Shown here: piece by piece, positions 7,339 through 14,847 of the stretch
Numbering within the stretch: position 1 is the first letter of the stretch
Layout: each line of letters starts with the position of its first letter
Source of the DNA: an uncultured Acidimicrobiaceae bacterium
GTDB taxonomy: Bacteria > Actinomycetota > Acidimicrobiia > Acidimicrobiales > Microtrichaceae
Direction of reading: 5' to 3'
Assembly: GCA_937868025.1 (NCBI GenBank)
Contig: CALMLJ010000166.1
Span: 1 to 20,901 of the forward strand
DNA: 20,901 nt
Translations under genes and position numbers: made by a program
The notes under the pieces: generated by a model
What the model was told of the DNA's origin: nothing
The model's database searches: none
What the model saw: only the letters and a program-made list of their open reading frames with translations

Positions 7339-7374
7339 ATGCCCGCGCCATCTCTCCCGTCGATCAACTCATGA
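7339..7374 (+). CDS. Possible 11-residue leader peptide coupled to flgB
   Basis: ATG at 7339 opens an 11-codon frame, MPAPSLPSINS, whose TGA (7372-7374) overlaps the flgB ATG as ATGA. It has its own ribosome site, AGGGAG (7328-7333), five bases upstream. The flgB start has no Shine-Dalgarno within the usual distance, so ribosomes ending the leader may restart at flgB. Seeing a good ribosome site, a short frame and a stop-start overlap together is the evidence. A chance occurrence cannot be excluded for so short a frame. Confidence 0.5.
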   Translation: MPAPSLPSINS

Positions 7375-7715
7375 TCGGCGATCTCACACTCGACACCATC
7401 CACGCCGGTCTCAACGGGCTCACCGCCCGCCGCGCCGCTGCCGAGGATGCCGTCGCGAACTCCGAGACGCCCGGCTACATCGCCCGCAACGTGTCGTTCG
7501 AGGGCGAACTGAGCCGCGCCATCGCCGGTGACCACCCGCTGACCGCGACGCCCACCACCACCTACACCACCGACGAGGCGCTTCCGAACGGCAACAACGT
7601 CCGCCTGGAACGCGAGATCGCCGGCCTGACCGAGACGGCGCTCAAGCAACAACTGCTCGTCGAGGCCGCCAACGCGAAGTTCCGGTTGCTCCGCACCGTG
7701 ATCGTGGGTCAGTAG
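7371..7715 (+). CDS. flgB: Proximal rod protein FlgB
   Basis: FlgB is a rod subunit assembled on the MS-ring and FliE. The 114-residue product starts MIGDLTLDTIHAGLNGLTAR and contains the family signature VANSETPGYIARNVSFEG (about residues 34-51). It ends in the helical segment LKQQLLVEAANAKFRLLRTV. Length is normal. The ATG is correct by homology although no ribosome site precedes it, which points to coupling with the leader frame. It is the first structural gene of the long basal-body operon, two bases before flgC. Confidence 0.95.
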   Translation: MIGDLTLDTIHAGLNGLTARRAAAEDAVANSETPGYIARNVSFEGELSRAIAGDHPLTATPTTTYTTDEALPNGNNVRLEREIAGLTETALKQQLLVEAANAKFRLLRTVIVGQ

Positions 7716-7717
7716 CC

Positions 7718-8140
7718 ATGAGCGGACTCTTCGGATCTCTCGGCGTCGCCTACTCCGGCATGGACACGTACAAGACGTGGATCGATGCCACGGCGGACAA
7801 CGTCGCCAACGTCAACACCGTCCGCAGCGGCGACGACCGCGCGTGGCAGTCCAAGTACGTGATCGCCCGCGCCGTGCCCGGCACCAACGGCGGTGCCCGC
7901 GCCGGGATCGGCGACGGGACGTCCGTCGCCGGAGTCGCCCTCAGCGACGACGAGGGCAAGCTCGTCTACGAGCCCGACCACCCGCTGGCCAACGCCGAAG
8001 GAATGGTGCGCTACCCCGCCGTCGAGCTCGGTGACCAGATGACGAACCTGATCATCGCCCAGCGCGCCTACCAGGCCAACGTCACCGTCTTCGAGCGGGC
8101 CCGCGACGCCTACTCCCGTGCACTCGAGATCGGAAAGTAG
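7718..8140 (+). CDS. flgC: Proximal rod protein FlgC
   Basis: FlgC is a rod subunit secreted through the flagellar export gate. The 140-residue product has the N-terminal rod signature (YSGMDTYKTWIDATADNVANVNT) and the C-terminal signature (MTNLIIAQRAYQANVTVFERA). NVANVNT replaces the more usual NIANVNT. Length matches the family. It starts two bases after flgB with only a weak ribosome site, so translation is probably coupled. Confidence 0.96.
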   Translation: MSGLFGSLGVAYSGMDTYKTWIDATADNVANVNTVRSGDDRAWQSKYVIARAVPGTNGGARAGIGDGTSVAGVALSDDEGKLVYEPDHPLANAEGMVRYPAVELGDQMTNLIIAQRAYQANVTVFERARDAYSRALEIGK

Positions 8141-8143
8141 CCC

Positions 8144-8470
8144 GTGGCCCTGATTCCCCCGGTCGCAACCAACTTCACCCAGGCGATCACTCCGTCGGTT
8201 GCCCCGACAGCACCCAGCGCCGCCAGCGCCGCCGGAGCAGCACAGCGTTCCGATTCGTTCGAAGGCGCCATCGGCAATGCCCTGGAGACGCTGAACAGCC
8301 AGCAGCTCCACGCCGACCAGATGGCCCGCGACGCGGCGACCGGAAAGCTCCAGAACGTCGAGGAGTACATGCTCGCCGCCACCGAGGCGCAACTCGGCAC
8401 CCAGCTCACCGTCGCTGTTCGCAACAAGGCCGTTGAGGCCTTCAACGAGATCATGAGGATGCAGGTCTGA
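8144..8470 (+). CDS. fliE: Hook-basal body adaptor protein FliE
   Basis: FliE links the MS-ring to the rod and is the first substrate assembled. The 108-residue product has a variable Ala/Pro-rich N-terminus and the conserved C-terminal half (AATEAQLGTQLTVAVRNKAV, then AFNEIMRMQV). The start is GTG three bases after flgC. Its TGA shares one base with the fliF ATG. Confidence 0.94.
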   Translation: MALIPPVATNFTQAITPSVAPTAPSAASAAGAAQRSDSFEGAIGNALETLNSQQLHADQMARDAATGKLQNVEEYMLAATEAQLGTQLTVAVRNKAVEAFNEIMRMQV

Positions 8471-10224
8471 TGTCGATGACCGACACCACCAACGAGGCCC
8501 CGCGCGGCGGTGCCGCCGCCAACCTGGCAGCACTGAAGGATCGCGCCGGGAAGGTGAGCGGCGCCTTCGACCGCAAGCAGCGCACGGTCATGGCCGCCGT
8601 GTTCGCCGCGACCATCGGGGCCGTCCTGGCGTTCTCGTTCCTCGGCAGCCGCACCGACTGGGCACCGCTCATGACGAACCTGGCTGCCGACGACGCCTCG
8701 GCCGTCACGAAGCAGCTCGACTCACTCGGCACCGAGTACCGCCTCGCCGACGGCGGCGCCACCGTCGAGGTCCCGAGCGACGTCGTCTACCAGACCCGTA
8801 TCGACATCGCCTCGGTCGACATGCCGTCCTCGGGCAAGGTCGGCTACGGCATCTTGGACAACCAGGACATCACCAGCTCGGAGTTCAGCCAGCGCATCGG
8901 CTTCCAGCGGGCGATGGAGGGTGAGCTCGCCAAGACCATCGAGGCGATCGACGGCGTCAACGTGGCGACCGTTCACCTGGCCATCCCGAAGAACGACACC
9001 TTTGCGCTCGACGAGCAGAAGGCAACGGCCTCGGTGATGGTGAAGACCGCTCCCGGCAAGACCCTTGCCGGCCGGCAGGTGCAGGCGATCGTCAACCTCG
9101 TCTCCGGCGGCATCGAGGGGTTGTCGCCCACCGACGTGACCGTCGCCGACGGCGAGGGCAACGTGCTCGCCGCTCCCGGCACCGCTCCCGGCAGCGGCGC
9201 CGGCGGCGACGCGGCCGAGATGACCAGCCACTACGAGACGACGCTGGCATCGTCCATCGAGGACATGCTCGGCAGCGTGGTCGGCCCCGGCAAGGCCAAG
9301 GTCACCGTCGCGGCAGCGCTCGACTTCGACTCGACGTCGTCGACGACCGAGACCTACTCCGCTCCCACCACGATCGTCGCCGGTGAAGCGCTGGCGGTGA
9401 ACGAGTCGATCAAGACCGAGACCTACAGCGGTGACGGCACCGGTTCGGGAGCGGCCGGCATCCTCGGCCCCGACGGCCTCCCCCTCACCAGCTCGACCCA
9501 GGGAGCGGCCGGAGCGGCCGGTTCTGGGTACCAGCTGAACGAGAAGCAGGTGAACAACGCCGTCAACAAGGTCGTCGAGAACACGAACAAGGCGCCCGGA
9601 GCCGTGGAGCGGTTGTCGGTCGCCGTGATCGTCGACGAGAAGGCGGTCGATGCCACCCAGCTGCCCGAGATCGAGCGCCTGGTCACGGCCGCCGCCGGAC
9701 TCGACACCAGCGCCACCGGCCGCGCCGACACCATCGCCGTCTCACGCTTCAAGCTCGACACGACGACCCAGGACCAGGTCGCCAAGGAGCTCGCCTTCCG
9801 CGACAAGCAGGCCGCGGCGGCAGCCAAGGCCGGTGCCCTCCCGATGCCGATCATCGCCGGCGTCGGGGGCTTGCTCCTCCTACTCGCCATCGTCTTCTTC
9901 CTCCGCTCCCGCAAGAAGAAGAAGCGGGCGCAGCAGCTCGATCTCGCACCACTCGAGCTGGGCACCGGCAGTTCCGCACTGGCAGAGCAGGTCATCACGA
10001 TCGATGCGACCCCGCGCCGGACGGCCACGGTCGACGACCCGACGGCGGTACTCGCCGGTGTTGGGGCCGGCGGCATCGGGACCGGCGCGACCACCGGCAC
10101 GACCAGCGCCGACCCCGGCGTCGAGCGCCGTGAGGTCCTCGGCGACCTCATCGACAACCAGCCCGACGAGGTGGCCCAGCTACTTCGTTCGTGGCTCGGT
10201 GACCGCCGCGAGGTGACCCGATGA
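8470..10224 (+). CDS. fliF: MS-ring protein FliF
   Basis: FliF forms the membrane ring on which the whole basal body is built. The 584-residue product has a first membrane helix at about residues 37-57, a large extracytoplasmic region with ring-building motifs (for example YQTRIDIASVDMPSSGKVGY and FQRAMEGELAKTIEAIDGV), and a second helix at about 458-478. After a basic stretch (SRKKKKRAQQ) it has a cytoplasmic tail ending VAQLLRSWLGDRREVTR, the part that binds FliG in known systems. Length and topology are normal. ATG 8470 overlaps the fliE stop; a second in-frame ATG at 8476 would remove two residues. Confidence 0.97.
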   Translation: MSMTDTTNEAPRGGAAANLAALKDRAGKVSGAFDRKQRTVMAAVFAATIGAVLAFSFLGSRTDWAPLMTNLAADDASAVTKQLDSLGTEYRLADGGATVEVPSDVVYQTRIDIASVDMPSSGKVGYGILDNQDITSSEFSQRIGFQRAMEGELAKTIEAIDGVNVATVHLAIPKNDTFALDEQKATASVMVKTAPGKTLAGRQVQAIVNLVSGGIEGLSPTDVTVADGEGNVLAAPGTAPGSGAGGDAAEMTSHYETTLASSIEDMLGSVVGPGKAKVTVAAALDFDSTSSTTETYSAPTTIVAGEALAVNESIKTETYSGDGTGSGAAGILGPDGLPLTSSTQGAAGAAGSGYQLNEKQVNNAVNKVVENTNKAPGAVERLSVAVIVDEKAVDATQLPEIERLVTAAAGLDTSATGRADTIAVSRFKLDTTTQDQVAKELAFRDKQAAAAAKAGALPMPIIAGVGGLLLLLAIVFFLRSRKKKKRAQQLDLAPLELGTGSSALAEQVITIDATPRRTATVDDPTAVLAGVGAGGIGTGATTGTTSADPGVERREVLGDLIDNQPDEVAQLLRSWLGDRREVTR

Positions 10225-11249
10225 CCGCCGGCGCCTCGAGTGCGATCGCGGAGGTCGGCGAGGACATGCCCGGCGTCCGCAAGGTGGCTGTGCTGCTCAT
10301 GAGCCTCGACACCGACCGCGCCGCCAAGTTGATCCGCGAGCTCGATCCCGACGACGTCGCCGCCGTCGCCGTCGAACTCGAGCAGATGCAGCACCTGGGC
10401 GGAACGACCATCGACACGGTGATCGAGGACTTCGCCCGCACGGCCGCAGAACAGCGGCGCGACGTGCGCGGCGGGTCCGACTACGTTCGCCGGCTGCTCG
10501 AGATCAGCCTCGGAGCGGACGGTGCCGCCGAGGTCTACGACCAGTTGGGTGGCCGCGAGCGGTTCGGTTTCCTCGCCACGTTCGACATCCCGACCCTCGT
10601 CACGATGCTCTCCGACGAACATCCCCAGACGATCGCCGTTGTGCTCGCCCACCTCGCACCCGACCGGGCGGCGCGCATCCTCGGCGGCTTCGAGGAGCCG
10701 GTGCAGTGCGAGATCGGCATCCGCGTCGCGACCATGGAGCGCACCAACGCTGCCGCCGTCGACGCGATCGAGGAAGCTCTCCGCGAACGCGCCGACGCGC
10801 TGCTGGCGCAGCAGACCGAAGGCGGCGTCGGCGGCGTCGACAGCCTCATCGCCATGCTGACCCGTTCGGACAAGGCCACCGAACGAGCCGTCCTCGCCGA
10901 ACTCGAGCAGATCGACCCCGAGATGGCCGAAGAGGTTCGGGCGAAGCTGTTCACGTTCGAGGACATCGTCAGCCTCGACGACCGCGCTGTGCAGCAGATC
11001 CTCCGCCAGGTCGACACCCGTGGTCTCGCCGTGGCGCTCAAGGGGGTCGAGGACGTCGTCCGCAACAAGGTGCTCGGGAACATGAGCTCGCGTGCGTCGG
11101 AGAACCTCCTCGAGGAGATCGACATGCTCAAGGGAGTCCGTGCCGCCGATGTCAAGGAAGCGCGTACCGACATCGTGAAGGTCATCCGCACGCTCGAGGA
11201 GAGCGGCGACATCGTCATCAACCGGGGCATCGATGAACTCCTTGACTGA
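10221..11249 (+). CDS. fliG: Motor switch protein FliG
   Basis: FliG is the rotor protein that touches the stator and carries torque. The 342-residue product shows the N-terminal FliF-binding domain, the middle-domain signature EHPQTIAVVLAHL (about residues 134-146), and a C-terminal domain with LTRSDKATERAVLAELEQ and the charged helix IDMLKGVRAADVKEARTDIV. Length is typical. ATG overlaps the fliF TGA (ATGA). The last 17 bases overlap the start of fliH. No switch partner FliM or FliN is in the window. Confidence 0.97.
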   Translation: MTAGASSAIAEVGEDMPGVRKVAVLLMSLDTDRAAKLIRELDPDDVAAVAVELEQMQHLGGTTIDTVIEDFARTAAEQRRDVRGGSDYVRRLLEISLGADGAAEVYDQLGGRERFGFLATFDIPTLVTMLSDEHPQTIAVVLAHLAPDRAARILGGFEEPVQCEIGIRVATMERTNAAAVDAIEEALRERADALLAQQTEGGVGGVDSLIAMLTRSDKATERAVLAELEQIDPEMAEEVRAKLFTFEDIVSLDDRAVQQILRQVDTRGLAVALKGVEDVVRNKVLGNMSSRASENLLEEIDMLKGVRAADVKEARTDIVKVIRTLEESGDIVINRGIDELLD

Positions 11250-11898
11250 CCCGTTCCCGTCGCTCGAACAACTGCCGACGATCCGGTCCGTGGCATCGGG
11301 CCCGCTGGCCCCCGACGTCGAGGCCGCCGCTCGGCTCGCCGCCGACGACGGCTATGCCGAGGGGTTGCGTCGTGGCTACGACGACGGCCGTTTGGCAGCT
11401 ATCGCCGACGCGCAGGCCGACCTGTCGTTCGCGCTGACCGCGCTCCACGGAGCGATCGAGGACCTGCACCATCGCGACGTCGCCGGCGTGGCGACCATGG
11501 CCGAGGAGACCGTCGGTCTCGCGTTGGCCATCGCCGAGGTCGTGCTCGGCCGCGAGATCGACACCGCCATCGATCCGGGCCGCGACGCGCTCGTCCGCGC
11601 ACTGGCGATGGCGCCCGACCGCGGCGATGCCGTCGTCCGGTTCCATCCCGAGGACCTCGCCCGCCTCGGCGACGTGACCACCCTCACCGGTGGGCGCCGC
11701 CTCGAACTCGTCGCCGACCAGCGCGTGGAGCGCGGCGGATGCATCGTCGACGTCGGCCCCGCCCGCGTCGACGCCCAGCTCGCCGCTGCCCTCGACCGTG
11801 TGCGCGCCGAGCTGTCCACGGCAGAACTGGTCCGCACCGACCACGAACTCGACGCCATCCGCCACGACCATCTGCACCACGACGGAGTCGTCTCGTGA
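11233..11898 (+). CDS. fliH: Export apparatus protein FliH
   Basis: FliH is the peripheral stalk that binds FliI and ties the ATPase to the C-ring. The 221-residue product contains the family's GxxxG run, here four glycines at residues 40, 44, 48 and 52 (GYAEGLRRGYDDG). A helix follows, then the C-terminal FliI-binding region (VVRFHPEDLARL, GGCIVDVGPARVDAQL). It starts inside fliG (17-base overlap) and its stop is shared with the fliI GTG. N-terminal and C-terminal ends are divergent, as usual. Confidence 0.92.
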   Translation: MNSLTDPFPSLEQLPTIRSVASGPLAPDVEAAARLAADDGYAEGLRRGYDDGRLAAIADAQADLSFALTALHGAIEDLHHRDVAGVATMAEETVGLALAIAEVVLGREIDTAIDPGRDALVRALAMAPDRGDAVVRFHPEDLARLGDVTTLTGGRRLELVADQRVERGGCIVDVGPARVDAQLAAALDRVRAELSTAELVRTDHELDAIRHDHLHHDGVVS

Positions 11899-13259
11899 CC
11901 ACCCTCCTCGACAACCCGCTCGTCCGTCGAGCCCTGGACTCGGGCCGCCCCGAGGTGACCGGTCGCGTGGTCCGCGTCGTCGGTCTCACGTTCGAGATCG
12001 AAGGCCTCCCGGCGGCGATCGGTGACATGGTCCGCCTCGGCGACGGCCAGCACGACGGTGTGCTCGGCGAGATCGTCGCGCTCGGCGAGCACGGTCCGAT
12101 CGGGATGCCGCTCGGCGACATGCGCGGCCTCCACATCGGCACCTCCGCCCGCCTCGACGTCGCGGCGCCGGGCGTACCGATCGGTACCGAACTGCTCGGT
12201 CGGGTGCTCGACGGTATGGGCAACCCGATCGACGGAGGCCCCTCCATCGACCGCCTCCACCGCGTCGGCATCGACGGCACCCCGCCGCACCCGCTCAAGC
12301 GCCAGCTCGTCCGCGTGCCCCAGCACCTGGGCGTGCGAGCCCTCGACACCCTCGTGCCCTGCGGCCGGGGGCAACGCCTCGGTGTCTTCGCCGGGTCGGG
12401 CGTCGGCAAGTCGTCGCTCCTCTCGATGATCATCCGCGGCACCGACGCCGACATCTCGGTCCTCGCCCTCATCGGCGAACGCGGCCGTGAGGTGCGCGAG
12501 TTCATCGAGCACGACCTCGGCCCCGAGGGCCTCGCTCGCTCCGTCGTGATCGTGGCGACCTCGGACCAGCCGGCACTCGTCCGCCTCCGGGCCGCGTTCG
12601 TCGCGACCCGCATCGCCGAGTGGTTCCGCGACGGCGGCGCGAACGTCAACCTCCTGATGGACAGCCTCACCCGCTTCGCGATGGCGCAGCGCGAGATCGG
12701 CCTCGCGGCCGGCGAGGTCCCCGCCACCCGTGGCTATCCGCCGTCGATGTTCGGCCTCCTGCCGAAGCTCCTCGAGCGCGCCGGTGCGGACGAGCACGGG
12801 AGCATCACCGGCATCTACACGGTGCTCGTCGAGGGCGACGACATGAACGACCCGGTGGGCGACACCGCCCGCTCGATCCTCGACGGCCACATCACACTCT
12901 CGCGGGCGCTCGCCTCGCAGGGGCACTTCCCCACGATCGACGTGCTCGACTCGGTCTCTCGTGTCTCCGGCGCGGTCACCACGCCCGAGCAGCAGCGAAT
13001 GGCCCGCGAGCTGCGGGCGCTCCTCGCCGCTCACAAGGAAGCGCGGGATCTGATCGAGATCGGCGCCTACCGGCCCGGGACGAACCCGACGGTCGACCGT
13101 GCCGTCGCCCTCCGCGACCGGATCGAGGCATTCCTCCGCCAGGGGATGAACGAGACGTCGGCGCCGGGTGTGGCGTGGAACCAGCTCGCCGAACTGCTGG
13201 CGACCGACACCTTCACGGCCGAGATGGCCGGAGCACAGACAGGCGGTGGTGTCCTGTGA
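11895..13259 (+). CDS. fliI: Flagellum-specific ATP synthase FliI
   Basis: FliI is the hexameric ATPase that energises and loads the flagellar type III export gate. The 454-residue product has the F1-beta-like core with the P-loop FAGSGVGKSSLL (Lys172), the GERGREVREF motif with the catalytic Glu, the Walker B NLLMDSLTRFA (Asp256), and the conserved segment RGYPPSMFGLLPKLLERAG. Length is normal (about 440-460). I use the GTG at 11895, overlapping the fliH stop as GTGA, because the protein similarity begins there. A longer open frame upstream lies inside fliH and is not coding. Confidence 0.97.
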   Translation: MTTLLDNPLVRRALDSGRPEVTGRVVRVVGLTFEIEGLPAAIGDMVRLGDGQHDGVLGEIVALGEHGPIGMPLGDMRGLHIGTSARLDVAAPGVPIGTELLGRVLDGMGNPIDGGPSIDRLHRVGIDGTPPHPLKRQLVRVPQHLGVRALDTLVPCGRGQRLGVFAGSGVGKSSLLSMIIRGTDADISVLALIGERGREVREFIEHDLGPEGLARSVVIVATSDQPALVRLRAAFVATRIAEWFRDGGANVNLLMDSLTRFAMAQREIGLAAGEVPATRGYPPSMFGLLPKLLERAGADEHGSITGIYTVLVEGDDMNDPVGDTARSILDGHITLSRALASQGHFPTIDVLDSVSRVSGAVTTPEQQRMARELRALLAAHKEARDLIEIGAYRPGTNPTVDRAVALRDRIEAFLRQGMNETSAPGVAWNQLAELLATDTFTAEMAGAQTGGGVL

Positions 13260-13693
13260 AGAAGTACAAGTTCGCCTTCGGAAGCGTCCAACGCGTGCAG
13301 CGGATCGCCGAAGAGCAGGCCGCCGTGTCGCTCGCCGAGGCGCAGCGGGCAGCCGACGCAGCCAGCGCCCAGCTGCAGGCGCGCCTGGCCGACATCGGAG
13401 CCGCGCGCCCCGCGCCCGGTCCTCGGAGCACGACCGAGTTCCATGCCCAGCGTGAGCACCTCGACCGTCATCGCGTCGCGGTCACTGCGGCGAGGGCCGC
13501 CGAGATCAACGCGCTCGAGCTCCTCGGCAGCGCTCGGGCCGACTGGGTCGACGCCGCCCGAAAGGTCCGCGCACTCGACCGTCTCGACGAACGCAAGCGG
13601 GCCGAGTGGACGCTGGAGACGACCCACGCCGCACAGCTCGTCACCGACGAGATCGCGACCATCAGGTACAAGACCGAACAGGACCGCACCTGA
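13256..13693 (+). CDS. fliJ: FliJ-like export chaperone/stalk protein
   Basis: FliJ is the central stalk of the FliI hexamer, a two-helix coiled coil. The 145-residue product begins KKYKFAFGSVQRVQRIAEEQ, close to the usual FliJ opening. It then forms two long Ala/Glu/Arg-rich helices separated by a Pro-rich turn (about residues 44-55). Length is typical. GTG overlaps the fliI stop (GTGA) and its TGA shares one base with the next ATG. Assignment rests on the opening motif, helical pattern and position. Confidence 0.9.
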   Translation: MKKYKFAFGSVQRVQRIAEEQAAVSLAEAQRAADAASAQLQARLADIGAARPAPGPRSTTEFHAQREHLDRHRVAVTAARAAEINALELLGSARADWVDAARKVRALDRLDERKRAEWTLETTHAAQLVTDEIATIRYKTEQDRT

Positions 13694-14847
13694 TGTCCTC
13701 CATCGCGACGTTGGCCGGCGCGCATTCCCGCATCGCCGAGATCCAGAGCCGGTTCGCTCCGAGCTCGGTCCGAGCGACCACGGCCACGCGAACGATCGAC
13801 ACCGCGTCGTTCGACGACGTGATGTCGAACCTGCTCGGGTCGACCGCTACCGACACCGAGGGATCGACGATCGATCTGACGTCGCTGACCTCGGTCCTCT
13901 CGTCGCTCCCGACCCGCCGCAGCGGAGCCCTCGCCAGTGCCCTCGGCACCACCACCGGAACCTCGGGCAACGGGCCCACCGGCGCCGACGCTGTCGCAGC
14001 CGCCAAGCTGTACCTCGGCGTGGACTACGTCTGGGGCGGAACGGACCCCTCCAAGGGGCTCGACTGCTCCGGCCTCGTGCAACGCGCCTACCGCGATCTC
14101 GGCATCGAGCTCCCCCGCGTCAGCTACGACCAGGCCAAGGTCGGAACGAAGGTCGACTCGATCGAACAGGCCCGGCCCGGCGACCTCGTGGCGTTCGGGA
14201 GCCCGGTCGATCACATCGGCATCTACGTGGGCGACGGCAAGATGATCCAGGCACCCCACACCGGCGACGTGGTCCGGATCTCCGACATCAAGCGCCCGAT
14301 CACCGCCATCCGTCGCGTCATCCCCGACGACGCGGCGTCGGCCTCGGGTATCAACGCCACCTCGCTCGCCGCAGTGACCGGTCGAACGACCACAACCGGC
14401 GGATCGACCGGCATCGCCGGCGCCGAACCCTACGAGCAGCTCTTCCAGGCGGCAGGCGCGAAGTACGGCCTGAACCCGCGCCTCCTCGCCGCCGTCGCCA
14501 AGGCGGAGTCCAACTTCGACCCCTCCGCGCGAAGCGGCGCCGGGGCGGTCGGTCTCATGCAGTTCATGCCGGCCACCGCCGCGGGCATGGGCATCGACCC
14601 CACCGATCCCGCACAGGCGATCGACGGTGCAGCGAAGTACCTCCGCACCCAGCTCGATCGGTTCGGCTCGGTCGACCTGGCGCTCGCCGCCTACAACGCC
14701 GGTCCCGGTGCCGTGCAACGTGCCGGCGGCATCCCGCCGTACGCAGAGACGCGCAACTACGTGACCAAGATCCTCGGGCTGCTGGGCAACCAGTCCCCCA
14801 CGACCTCGCCGACCCTCGTCGGCTCGACGAACGGAGTGCTGACGTGA
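13693..14847 (+). CDS. Two-domain peptidoglycan hydrolase: NlpC/P60 peptidase plus lytic transglycosylase
   Basis: The 384-residue product joins two cell-wall enzymes. Residues about 98-215 are an NlpC/P60 (C40) peptidase with Cys125 in LDCSGLVQRAY, His174 in DHIGIYVG and His189, which would cut stem peptides. Residues about 245-365 are an SLT-type transglycosylase with catalytic Glu272 in AKAESNFDP, followed by GAVGLMQFMPATA and LALAAYNAGPGAV, which would cut glycan strands. The first 95 residues lack a Sec signal peptide and are Ser/Thr/Ala-rich with an opening helix (IATLAGAHSRIAEIQSRF). Export through the flagellar gate is therefore likely, as for FlgJ. Placed between fliJ and fliK, it probably opens the thick wall for the rod. 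Both active sites look intact. No FlgJ gene is present. Confidence 0.9.
   Translation: MSSIATLAGAHSRIAEIQSRFAPSSVRATTATRTIDTASFDDVMSNLLGSTATDTEGSTIDLTSLTSVLSSLPTRRSGALASALGTTTGTSGNGPTGADAVAAAKLYLGVDYVWGGTDPSKGLDCSGLVQRAYRDLGIELPRVSYDQAKVGTKVDSIEQARPGDLVAFGSPVDHIGIYVGDGKMIQAPHTGDVVRISDIKRPITAIRRVIPDDAASASGINATSLAAVTGRTTTTGGSTGIAGAEPYEQLFQAAGAKYGLNPRLLAAVAKAESNFDPSARSGAGAVGLMQFMPATAAGMGIDPTDPAQAIDGAAKYLRTQLDRFGSVDLALAAYNAGPGAVQRAGGIPPYAETRNYVTKILGLLGNQSPTTSPTLVGSTNGVLT

Noticed and set aside
13443..14843. Upstream extension of the fliK frame (971-codon open frame)
   Set aside because: It overlaps fliJ and the hydrolase, both clear genes, and its translation is Arg/His/Pro-rich shadow sequence. 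The GTG at 14844 fits the overlap pattern.
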